64,000 bases of DNA from Kumtagia ephedrae (GTDB lineage Bacteria; Pseudomonadota; Alphaproteobacteria; Rhizobiales; Rhizobiaceae), in contig NZ_PXYK01000022.1 of the NCBI RefSeq assembly GCF_003012745.1, positions 1 to 64,000 of the forward strand, in the 5' to 3' direction. The notes under the pieces are model-generated. The model searched no databases. It was not told the DNA's origin and saw nothing but the letters and a program-made list of their open reading frames with translations. The position numbers were made by a program, and so were the translations under genes. Shown here piece by piece: positions 46,116 to 53,475 of the stretch (its first letter is position 1; each line of letters begins with the position of its first letter).

Positions 46116-47345
46116 CTACTGCTTGGCCGGAGGATTGGACGGCGTGTACTGCTCGCTGGGATCGGCCTGCGTCAGGTCGCAGCCGGCATCACCCAGCCAA
46201 TAAGGCTTGATGTTTTCCCACACCTTCGGGAACGAGATCGAGTGGTCGTCGCCCACCTTGGCCAGGAAGATGGTGTGCGACATATGCTGGCTCTTCGGGT
46301 CCAGGCAGACATTGCCGGACGGCCCGTCGAAGCAGACGTCGCCCTGGGCGATCACCTTGCGCAGATCCTCGCGGTTGGTGGAGCCCTCGGCGCGCTCGAC
46401 CATCTGCTTGTAGAGGTTCATGGCGATGTAGGAGTTCGCCGCTTCCTGGTTCACATAGGGCTCGTTCGGGTACTTGGCGTGGAACTTTTCGAGGAACGCC
46501 TTGCCGGCCGGCGTGTCGACCTCCTCGATGTAGTTGGTCGTCACATACATGTTGGCCAGGCTGGGCGGCGTGAAGCGCTTGTGTTCATAGCCTTGGCCGA
46601 CATTGACCGACGACGCCATCGGCAGGCCGACCTTGGCCGACGAGGCCTGCTCGTAATACGAAGCCTGGGCCGCACCGACCAGCAACGTCACCACGAAGTC
46701 CGGCTTTGCCGTCTGGATGTTCTGGATGGTCTGCGAGAACTGCGAGACGCCGAGCGGGATGAACTCCTCGCCGGCCATCTCGCCGCCGTTCTCCTTGACG
46801 ATGTTGCGCACCCACTCCGCGGAAATCTGACCGAAATTGTAGTCGGCCGCGATGGTGTAGACGCGCTTGCCGTAGGTCTCCATCATCCACGGGATCAGCG
46901 TGGAGAACTGCTGCTCGGGCACGGCGCCGGTGACGATCATGTTGGCGTCGCAGACGCCGCCTTCATACTGGTTGTTGTAGAAGGCCAGCCCGTCGAACTG
47001 GTTGACGATCGGCCGGTAGGCTTCGCGCGAGGCCGACGAGAACCCCGCGAACACCACGTCGACCTTGTCGCGCTGGAGCACCCGGCGCATGAATTCCTGA
47101 TACCGGTTGTTGTCCGACTGGGTGTCGTAGACGACCAGTTCGATCTGCCGGCCGGCAATGCCGCCGGCCTTGTTGATTTCCTCGGCCGCGAGCTCGATGG
47201 CGTGAACCTTGCCGATGGTCGCCGCGGCGAAGTCTCCCGATTGATCCTCCAGCACGCCGATCTTGATGGGATCGGCAGCGTGGGCGGTCGCCGATAGCGC
47301 GAAAGCGCAGACCAATGTAGCTGCCCGTAGCAAACTGACAGTCAT
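46116..47345 (-). CDS. urtA: Urea/short-amide binding protein
   Basis: A 409-residue periplasmic type I binding protein (UrtA/FmdD/AmiC fold). Signal LLRAATLVCAFALSATAHAA with cleavage before ADPIKIG; the mature part holds IKIGVLEDQSGDFAAATIGK and DANMIVTGAVPEQQFSTLIP. ATG at 47345 has AGAGGAG about nine bases upstream; a TTG seven codons earlier is inferior. It lies 17 bp after amiR and begins the transporter block. Confidence 0.92.
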   Translation of the reverse strand: MTVSLLRAATLVCAFALSATAHAADPIKIGVLEDQSGDFAAATIGKVHAIELAAEEINKAGGIAGRQIELVVYDTQSDNNRYQEFMRRVLQRDKVDVVFAGFSSASREAYRPIVNQFDGLAFYNNQYEGGVCDANMIVTGAVPEQQFSTLIPWMMETYGKRVYTIAADYNFGQISAEWVRNIVKENGGEMAGEEFIPLGVSQFSQTIQNIQTAKPDFVVTLLVGAAQASYYEQASSAKVGLPMASSVNVGQGYEHKRFTPPSLANMYVTTNYIEEVDTPAGKAFLEKFHAKYPNEPYVNQEAANSYIAMNLYKQMVERAEGSTNREDLRKVIAQGDVCFDGPSGNVCLDPKSQHMSHTIFLAKVGDDHSISFPKVWENIKPYWLGDAGCDLTQADPSEQYTPSNPPAKQ

Positions 47346-47362
47346 TCTATTTCTCCTCTGGT

Positions 47363-48007
47363 TCAAGGCTTTTTGGCGTATGTTTTCGTCGTCCCGACCG
47401 TTGTTTCGGGTTCATCCAACTCGGGACCGTTTGCCTGGATGAACGTTTCGCAGAAATCCTCGATGCTCTGGCGCGAGCGCATGCTTTCGCGCCGCAGCAG
47501 ATCATAGGCGGCGGAGTGGTCGGCTCCGGTGCGCTGCATGACGACGAGCACCGCCTTCACCAGGCTCTTGCGCAGCAGCCGCCGGCGCTCGTGTTGTTCG
47601 AGGCGATCGGCGAGGTAGCGGCGGCGGCGGAACTCGTTGATGCCTACGAAGAGCGCCGAATAGACCGCCGCCCTGTGAACCGGCTTGCGCAGCGTCGCGG
47701 TGGCTCCCAACTGCATCAGCGACCGCAGCCTACTGGGGGCCTCCACGCCGACGATGCCGATCACCGGCAGGCATCGGCTCGGCTCGGCGCCGCCCGTCTC
47801 GACGGTGACGTTGAGATCAGAATCGATGAACAGCACATCCTTGTCGCCGGGCTCGATCTGCAGCTTGCCGTCGGCAATCTCCGCGATCGCGGAGGACATG
47901 CCGAGCTTGGCGAGCATGTCTTCGAGCTGCTCGACGGCCGCCGGCTGTTCCGTGGCGATCGTGGCCCGGTAGCCGATGAAGTTCTGGATGATCCGCGGTT
48001 CGCTCAC
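47363..48007 (-). CDS. amiR: ANTAR-domain antiterminator AmiR
   Basis: A 214-residue AmiR/NasR-type regulator: a pseudo-receiver domain (about 10-125, ending RLRSLMQLGATATLRKPVHR) lacking a normal phospho-Asp pocket and a C-terminal coiled coil plus ANTAR RNA-binding domain (LVKAVLVVMQRTGADHSAAY, DLLRRESMRSRQSIEDFCE). GTG at 48007 overlaps the amiC stop (GTGA). In Pseudomonas, AmiR is held by AmiC until an amide binds, then prevents termination in the leader. The same logic is suggested by the terminator at 49181-49212. Confidence 0.9.
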   Translation of the reverse strand: MSEPRIIQNFIGYRATIATEQPAAVEQLEDMLAKLGMSSAIAEIADGKLQIEPGDKDVLFIDSDLNVTVETGGAEPSRCLPVIGIVGVEAPSRLRSLMQLGATATLRKPVHRAAVYSALFVGINEFRRRRYLADRLEQHERRRLLRKSLVKAVLVVMQRTGADHSAAYDLLRRESMRSRQSIEDFCETFIQANGPELDEPETTVGTTKTYAKKP

Positions 48008-49167
48008 TTGATCGCCCTCAGTGCCGGCATGCCGTTGCGCACCGCATAGCGGGGTGTGGTCTGGACCAGATAGGGATCGGGCCGGACCGGCCGGCTTGCC
48101 GCCCACAGGATCTCGAACTGCCCCGCCTTGGTCGACTTGCCGATGCGGGGGGTGAGGAAGGCGTGGGTGGTCCGGCCGTCGATGCTGACGATCCCCTGCG
48201 GTGCGTCGAGGGACAGGCTGGGCAATACCTGGCGTACGGCTTCGACATCGTCGGACCCCGCCGCCGCGATCGCGGCGGCCAGCATCTTGACCGCGACATA
48301 CGAGGCTTCCGCATCCGCCGACGTGGCGGGACCGTCGGGCCAGCGCGCCTGGTAGGCGGCAACGAAGCGCCGGTTGGCCGGCGTGTCGATGGAGGAGAAA
48401 TAGACGCTGGAGCTGATATGGCCGTCCATGGCCCGCGGCCCGATCTGCTCCAGCTCGGGCTCGGAAAGGCTGCAGCTCACGACCGGCATTTCAGCGGGCT
48501 GGTCGATGCCGCGTTCTGCGCAGGCGATGCGGAAGTCCTGGAAGAAGCGGTAGGCGCTGGTGCCGATCAGCGTGTTGAAGATGAAATCCGGCCTTGCGTC
48601 GAGGATGGAGGCGATCATCTTCGAAAGGTCAATGTCGCCGACGGCCGTGTATCGCTCGGCAAGCACCGTTCCGCCCGCCGCGGACAGGGCTTCGCGCAGG
48701 ATGCGGTTGTTCTCCCATGCCCAGATGTAGTTGGAGCCGATGCAATAGGCGCGCTTGCCCATGTGCGCGAGCAGGAACTCGATCAGCGGAACGATGTGCT
48801 GGTTCGGCGCCGCGCCGGTGTAGACGACGTTGGACGAGCTTTCGAAACCTTCGTAGTGCGAAGGATACCAGAGCAGCGCGTCGTGCTTCTCGAAGAGCGG
48901 GATGACGTCCTTGCGGCTGGAGGACGTGTAGCAGCCGACGACGTGGCGGACACCCTGCCTGCCCAGGAGATCCGACGTCGAGATCGCATACTGCTCGAAG
49001 CGACCGGCGGGGTCGGCGACGATCGGGGTTACGGCGAAGGCATAGTCCCGGGATGCCCGGATCTCGTCGAAGGCGAGCATGGCTCCGTTGTACATGGAGC
49101 GCGAAACCACCCCGTATGGGCCGCCTTGCGAAAACAGCACGCCGATGTGGTATTGCGCCTGCGTCAT
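48004..49167 (-). CDS. amiC: Amide sensor AmiC-like protein
   Basis: A 387-residue cytoplasmic binding-protein-like sensor (AmiC). It has the periplasmic-binding fold but no signal peptide; it starts MTQAQYHIGVLFSQGGPYGV. LLWYPSHYEGFESSSNVVYT, GSNYIWAWENNRI and SSVYFSSIDTPANRRF are typical of AmiC. It most likely binds a short amide and releases AmiR. ATG at 49167 has GAGGGG immediately upstream. First gene of the operon, behind the leader terminator. Confidence 0.92.
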   Translation of the reverse strand: MTQAQYHIGVLFSQGGPYGVVSRSMYNGAMLAFDEIRASRDYAFAVTPIVADPAGRFEQYAISTSDLLGRQGVRHVVGCYTSSSRKDVIPLFEKHDALLWYPSHYEGFESSSNVVYTGAAPNQHIVPLIEFLLAHMGKRAYCIGSNYIWAWENNRILREALSAAGGTVLAERYTAVGDIDLSKMIASILDARPDFIFNTLIGTSAYRFFQDFRIACAERGIDQPAEMPVVSCSLSEPELEQIGPRAMDGHISSSVYFSSIDTPANRRFVAAYQARWPDGPATSADAEASYVAVKMLAAAIAAAGSDDVEAVRQVLPSLSLDAPQGIVSIDGRTTHAFLTPRIGKSTKAGQFEILWAASRPVRPDPYLVQTTPRYAVRNGMPALRAIK

Positions 49168-49180
49168 GACCCCTCAACGC

Positions 49181-49212
49181 AAAAAGTGCCCGACAGTTGG
49201 CACTGTGGGCAC
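49181..49212 (-). terminator. Leader attenuator upstream of amiC
   Basis: On the minus strand GTGCCC-ACAGT-GCCA-ACTGT-C-GGGCAC-TTTTT folds into an 11-bp stem with a tetraloop and one bulged base, followed by five T: a strong intrinsic terminator. It lies 14 bases upstream of the amiC ATG, not after a gene, so it must be bypassed for the operon to be read. It is the expected target for AmiR antitermination. Confidence 0.8.
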
Positions 49213-49232
49213 GCTTGCCATCAATATGTCAT

Positions 49233-49294
49233 GCAGCTTTGCGCCTTGTCGGGCCTGCTTGCCCGGCGCGTTTTCATAGTTGAACGAAAGCTGC
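49233..49294 (-). promoter_or_regulatory. Structured amiC leader RNA, possible ANTAR target
   Basis: Upstream of the terminator, GCAGCTTT and AAAGCTGC (plus coordinates 49233-49240 and 49287-49294) can pair, enclosing a hairpin with stem CGGGC and hexaloop AAGCAG (minus strand). ANTAR targets are paired hexaloop hairpins just before a terminator. The loop does not fit the A1/G4 rule perfectly as I read it. No second clean hexaloop is certain. Confidence 0.45.
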
Positions 49295-49463
49295 GCCATG
49301 TCAACCATGTGTGCTGGCTCAATACCCGGCGATGCGGACGAAGAGCTGGGGAGGCGCCGGCATCCGCCGTTGCAGGAAGGGGCGCACCTGGAGTAGCGTC
49401 CGCGCGGCTGCTTCACGGGGAGTGGGCGGCCCGAATCGGGCAATTGGCGTCGTGCGGGAATCC

Positions 49464-50324
49464 ATGATGACGATCACCGCGCCGCTCAGGACGGCGGCGA
49501 TGTTCTTGCTGATGCTGGTGGCGCTCGCCGCCTGCTCGACGAGCGAGACGCTGCGCGTGGCGCAGCCGCAGCGCCCGGCTTCGCTCAAATACGCCGCTAT
49601 CGTGGTCGATGCGGGCACCGGCCGCGTGCTCTACGACGCGGATTCCACCTCGCCGCGCTATCCCGCTTCGCTCACCAAGATGATGACGCTCTACATGCTG
49701 TTCGAGGCGATGGAATCCGGCCGCATCGCCAGGGACACGCCGATCCCGGTGTCGGCCCATGCGGCGCGGCGCCCGCCCAGCAAGCTCGGGCTGCGGCCGG
49801 GCGATACGATCGACGCCGAATCCGCGGTCCTGGCGCTCACCGTCAAATCGGCCAACGACGTGGCGGTGGCGGTGGCCGAATATCTCGGCGGCAGCGAGGA
49901 GCAGTTCGCCGCCATGATGACGGCCAAGGCGCGCTCGATCGGCATGCGCGGCACCACCTTCCGCAACGCCTCGGGCCTGCCCGACGACGGCCAGGTGACG
50001 ACGGCGCGCGACATGGCCGTGCTCGGCCTGGCTCTGCGCAAACGCTTCCCGGCGCAGTACGCCTATTTCTCCAACCAGAGTTTTGCCTATCGCGGCCGCG
50101 CCATCCGCGGACACAACGAGCTGCTGCGCAGCGTCGCCGGGGTCGACGGCATCAAGACCGGCTACATCCGCGCCTCCGGCTTCAACATCTGCACCTCGGT
50201 CGGCCGCGACGGCCGCCGCCTCGTCGTGGTGGTCATGGGCGGCGACACGGCGCGCGCCCGCAACGCGCATGTCGAGGAGCTGATCGAACGCTTCCTGCCG
50301 CGCGCGGCCCGCACCGGGGTGTGA
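49464..50324 (+). CDS. D-alanyl-D-alanine carboxypeptidase-like lipoprotein
   Basis: A 286-residue serine peptidase of the S11 (DacA/DacC) family acting on peptidoglycan stem peptides. SxxK is PASLTKMM, SxN is VKSANDVAV and KTG is GIKTGYIR. The N-terminus has a lipobox (LVALAAC, Cys24), suggesting a lipid-anchored form. It lacks the C-terminal amphipathic anchor of DacA. ATG 49464 or 49467, with GGGAA upstream; 51 codons upstream in frame are non-coding. Confidence 0.9.
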   Translation: MMTITAPLRTAAMFLLMLVALAACSTSETLRVAQPQRPASLKYAAIVVDAGTGRVLYDADSTSPRYPASLTKMMTLYMLFEAMESGRIARDTPIPVSAHAARRPPSKLGLRPGDTIDAESAVLALTVKSANDVAVAVAEYLGGSEEQFAAMMTAKARSIGMRGTTFRNASGLPDDGQVTTARDMAVLGLALRKRFPAQYAYFSNQSFAYRGRAIRGHNELLRSVAGVDGIKTGYIRASGFNICTSVGRDGRRLVVVVMGGDTARARNAHVEELIERFLPRAARTGV

Positions 50325-50390
50325 CGGCGTGGCTTTGCGCATGACGACGCCGCGCCCGACACACCGGGCGAAGCAGGGCGGCGGGCGCCG

Positions 50391-50873
50391 ATGAGCCGCC
50401 TCGACAGCTTCATCCGCCGCATGACGGCGCAGCGCACCCTGCTCGACGCCGCCTGCGCCGAGGCGGCCTCGCTCGACGGCCCGATCCTGGAGATCGGCCT
50501 CGGCAACGGCCGCACCTTCGACCATCTGCGCGAGCACCTGCCCGGACGGCGCATCATCGCCTTCGACCGCGTGCTGGCGGCGCATCTGAGCTGCGTGCCG
50601 GCCGAGGACGATCTCGTGCTCGGCGAGATCCGCGTCACCGCGCCGCGCTTCGCCGGCATCGGCGCCGCCCTCGCCCATGTCGACATCGGCACCGGCAACG
50701 ACGCGCTCGACCGGCAGACGCTGGAATGGCTGCCGGACCTCACGGCTTCGCTGGTGCAGCGCGGCGGCATCGTCGTCTCCGGCCTGCCGCTCGACCACCC
50801 GGCGCTGGCCGCGCTGCCGCTGCCCGACAGCGTGCCGGCCGAGCGCTATTACATGTATCGCCGGCGGAGCTGA
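50391..50873 (+). CDS. Class I SAM-dependent methyltransferase
   Basis: A 160-residue small methyltransferase. The SAM-binding motif I is ILEIGLGNGRTFDHLRE; an acidic post-I region is RRIIAFDRVLAAH. It matches the 'S-adenosyl-L-methionine methyltransferase' group seen in Rhizobiales. Start ATG 50391, weak ribosome site. 66 bp after the carboxypeptidase gene on the same strand. Substrate unknown. Confidence 0.78.
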   Translation: MSRLDSFIRRMTAQRTLLDAACAEAASLDGPILEIGLGNGRTFDHLREHLPGRRIIAFDRVLAAHLSCVPAEDDLVLGEIRVTAPRFAGIGAALAHVDIGTGNDALDRQTLEWLPDLTASLVQRGGIVVSGLPLDHPALAALPLPDSVPAERYYMYRRRS

Positions 50874-50974
50874 GCGCAGGGAGCGACGCGGCTTGCCCCT
50901 CCTCGCGGAGAGGGCAAACGCATGGCCCTGGTTTGTCACCCTGCTTCCCCTCGATGCAGGACAGTCGCATGTGA

Positions 50975-51095
50975 GTTACCCCCACCCCTAGCCCCTCCCC
51001 ACAAGGGGGAGGGGGACCTTGTGGTCGCCATGCCGCGCGAAATCGTCGACGATCGGCGCCTGGCGGAGAGGCCAGCCGGCTAGGGGCGAGGGGTA
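50975..51095. repeat. Palindromic repeat family A, copy 3 (degenerate)
   Basis: Left arm GTTACCCCCACCCCTAGCCC (50975 on) with CACAAGGGGGAGGGGGAC and centre ATCGTCGACGAT (51042-51053). The right arm is decayed to CTAGGGGCGAGGGG (about 51080-51093). CATATG/GATTGCCCTG modules follow at about 51125. The 50874-51205 spacer holds no gene. Confidence 0.75.
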
Positions 51096-51205
51096 CGAAG
51101 CGGCGAAAGTCCTCGCCGACCACCACATATGATTGCCCTGCCTTCAGGGAGGCGGGCGGGGTGACGAACACGGCCATATGCGATTGTTTCCCCCTAGCAA
51201 ACCGG

Positions 51206-51772
51206 CTACGGCTCCTCGCCGCCCCGCTCCTCGCGGATCTGCTCGAGCTTGACGTTGACCATGTGGCGCACCAGCTCGGTGCGGGCGCGGTCGTTGCAGC
51301 AGGGCGGCAGCATCGGTCCCGGAAACACCGTCCAGTCGTCCTCGGCGCGCCGCGACACGCATTGGCCGGCGCGCCGGCAGGGATTTCGCGGACAGCTCCT
51401 GTGCAGGCCGACGACGGTGGCGGCCTGCTGGGCGATGCCGAGGCAGATGGAGAGCGCGAAGTAGAACTGCTCGGTCGAGCGCCGGTCGGCCTCGTATTGC
51501 GCCTCGCTCTGCCACGGCGCGCGCGGCGCATGCGGCACGCGGAAGCGCGGGCAGCCGGGCGGCATCTCGAAATGCTCGTAGCGGTCGGCGACCAGAAGAT
51601 CGCTCCAGTCGGCCGGCTCGCAGGGTTTCGGCGACCAGCATTCCTCCTCGCTCATGCCTTCCGGCGGCGCCCCGAGGCCGGGCACGGCGGCCAGCCGCTC
51701 CAGCCAGCGCCGATCGGGCAGGGGCGTGCCGTCGGCTGGGCTTTTCATATCGTCCCGGGTACGTCTGGGCAT
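51206..51772 (-). CDS. Hypothetical protein with clustered cysteines
   Basis: A 188-residue soluble protein, no signal peptide. Cysteines recur: EEECWSPKPCEPADW, PPGCPRFRVP, HRSCPRNPCRRAGQC and LPPCCNDRARTEL; the spacing CxxxxCxxxxxC suggests a metal (possibly zinc or Fe-S) site. I do not recognise the family, though it looks like a conserved Rhizobiales protein with genuine coding bias. ATG at 51772; ATG at 51748 is an alternative. Confidence 0.65.
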   Translation of the reverse strand: MPRRTRDDMKSPADGTPLPDRRWLERLAAVPGLGAPPEGMSEEECWSPKPCEPADWSDLLVADRYEHFEMPPGCPRFRVPHAPRAPWQSEAQYEADRRSTEQFYFALSICLGIAQQAATVVGLHRSCPRNPCRRAGQCVSRRAEDDWTVFPGPMLPPCCNDRARTELVRHMVNVKLEQIREERGGEEP

Positions 51773-51821
51773 GGGCTCTCCTTCTCGCGCGCTGCCGCCG
51801 AGTTTTGTGAAAGGTCGGGAA

Positions 51822-51878
51822 GACGGGCGGCCGCGAGGTCGCTCATCTAAAATTTGCGCGACCTCGCGGCCGCCCGTC
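51822..51878. repeat. Perfect 21-bp inverted repeat
   Basis: GACGGGCGGCCGCGAGGTCG plus C (51822-51842) is exactly complementary to 51858-51878, with a 15-base AT-rich loop. No T-run follows on either strand. It lies just upstream of the hypothetical gene. The 51773-52701 region contains no intact gene. Confidence 0.85.
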
Positions 51879-52386
51879 CGGCGACTTGGGCCCTATCCCG
51901 TTCCGCTTCGCTATAGCTCCGGCTCCGGCTTCTTGCGTCGCCTCGGCTGGCCATGCCGCAGCACTCGTCCAGTGCGCCCCGCACATAGTTGCGGAGGAGG
52001 AACCTTCGGACGGGCCTCCCCGGGCGCAGGCTACGTCTTCCCGCACCGGAGGCGCCGTTCCTCCCCACCAAACCACCGTCGCGACCGGCGTTCCCGCGGG
52101 AGGAACTGACGGCGATTATGCGGGAGGCGGGAAGAGCGGGGATAAAAATCGGCCGGCAGGGGCCTGTTTCGTCGGCGCCGCTCGCGACGTGGCAGGGCAA
52201 GTGCCGGAGGCGGCTGACTTTTCCGCCTTGGGGTGCCGCCGTCTTTTCGCGGAAGGGCGAAAAACTATCCCCTTTTTCGGGCTTTCCCTTACCGGCCCGG
52301 CGGGTATCGCGAATGCGCATCTCCGCCGTCGGTCTTGAGGTGGATGCCGTCCCGCCCCGGCTTGCAGCTTCGAGTCCGAGACCTGG

Positions 52387-52548
52387 ATCCCGACACTCTC
52401 CGCTCGCTGCGCTCGCTCACGAGGTCGGGAATGACGACAGTCATGATTTGCTTCGGCCAATCACCGACGTTTGCGGCTAGCGAAGGCCCCAGCCGATGTC
52501 GTCATTCCCGACCTCGTGAGCGACGGAAGGGAGGGGATAGTGTCGGGA
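52387..52548. repeat. Long inverted repeat near dtd remnant
   Basis: Left arm 52387-52439 (ATCCCGACACTCTCCGCTCG ... GTCGGGAATGACGACA) and right arm 52497-52548 are imperfect inverted copies of about 52 bases around a 57-base centre. Similar in style to the other intergenic palindromes. Confidence 0.8.
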
Positions 52549-52701
52549 GTCCAAGCCTCGGAGGTCGCGAAGCCAAAGCCGGCGACGGTGTTTGACCCGC
52601 CAAATCCGCCGGGCCGAGCATCCATGGGCCCGGCCCGGAGTTCGCCCTCCGCAACTCTCATGCCGTCGACCCTGTGGATTCGCCTTCGGCGAACCGACGC
52701 C

Positions 52702-52833
52702 TCAGCCCGCCGTGTCGAGCCAGATCGTCACCGGGCCGCCATTGACCGGCGAGACCTTCATGTCGGCGCCGAAGACGCCGTTGGCCACCCGCACCTCTTG
52801 CGACGCGACTTGCGCCGAAAAATGCGCGTAGAG
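52702..52833 (-). pseudogene. dtd: Truncated D-aminoacyl-tRNA deacylase (dtd) 3' end
   Basis: Minus-strand codons read [43 protein letters not shown] and stop: the C-terminal 43 residues of Dtd, including the family's FGADMxVxxVNxGPVTxWL motif. The first 100 or so residues, with the catalytic SQF region, are absent. Similarity ends at about 52833, immediately before the end of the HNH gene (52858), so dtd was probably cut when the adjoining island arrived. Confidence 0.85.
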
Positions 52834-52857
52834 ACGTGGCATAACGAAACCTCGCAC

Positions 52858-53475
52858 TCAGACAGCTGGAGGTCCAAAGCCCATCGCGAGTAACGCCTCT
52901 CGGTCTAAGTTCTGGCGTAAGATCTCGTGATGCAAGAGGGGCGCATGTCGCTTCAAATGATTGATATGACTGCCTCCAGCATACTGATTGACATATTCTT
53001 CTCTTGCGGACACAACGACGTCGTCGTTTAATCCAAGAAGTTCTATCGTCCGGTGAACGAGATCGTTGTTTGCGAAGTCAGCACCCGATCGGAGGAACAG
53101 GCTTGGAAAAACAATCTCAAACATCCCTTCAACAACATGAAACGGATCAATAATATTTCGAAGACCTTTACGCGAGTTCAATCGAGAGCAGCAATACCTG
53201 AGATTTGTCCATTCGTATGCCAGGCGCGGGTCGATTTTACGTGCAATAAAATGATCCGCCGAACTTGCCCCAGTATCGCTAGATATCCAATGAGCTGTGT
53301 AGCAACATACGGCATTGTATGAATTTCGTAGGGCCGGAATCGCTTTTCTCCAGTATTCCCTCCCTGTAAAGTTTACGTCTTCCAGGCTGGGGAGATTTTC
53401 AAGAAATGTACGACCCGGTCCTCGAACTCGGTTCTCAAAATCTTCCGGCTCAGCGGCTTGGATGACGGTGATCAT
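52858..53475 (-). CDS. HNH endonuclease, PtuB-like
   Basis: A 205-residue putative nuclease. The HNH core is SSADHFIARKIDPRLAYEWT, NLRYCCSRLN, SRKG: His75, Asn91 and Asn100, with Cys57/58 and Cys95/96 as possible zinc ligands. DHF...AYEW-NLR...N-x-RKG is the pattern of nucleases paired with AAA ATPases in Septu (PtuB) and in some retrons. ATG overlaps the ATPase stop (ATGA). The sequence is visibly richer in A/T than its surroundings. The target is presumably nucleic acid of invaders. Confidence 0.82.
   Translation of the reverse strand: MITVIQAAEPEDFENRVRGPGRTFLENLPSLEDVNFTGREYWRKAIPALRNSYNAVCCYTAHWISSDTGASSADHFIARKIDPRLAYEWTNLRYCCSRLNSRKGLRNIIDPFHVVEGMFEIVFPSLFLRSGADFANNDLVHRTIELLGLNDDVVVSAREEYVNQYAGGSHINHLKRHAPLLHHEILRQNLDREALLAMGFGPPAV

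Noticed and set aside
43368-47297. Two plus-strand open frames of about 590 codons opposite the urt genes
   Set aside because: Both are antisense to intact transporter genes and translate to repetitive polar sequence typical of GC-rich shadows.
51847-52320. Minus-strand open frame in the spacer downstream of the IR
   Set aside because: Its translation is Arg/Ser-rich without recognisable pattern, it crosses repeat DNA and lacks a ribosome site.
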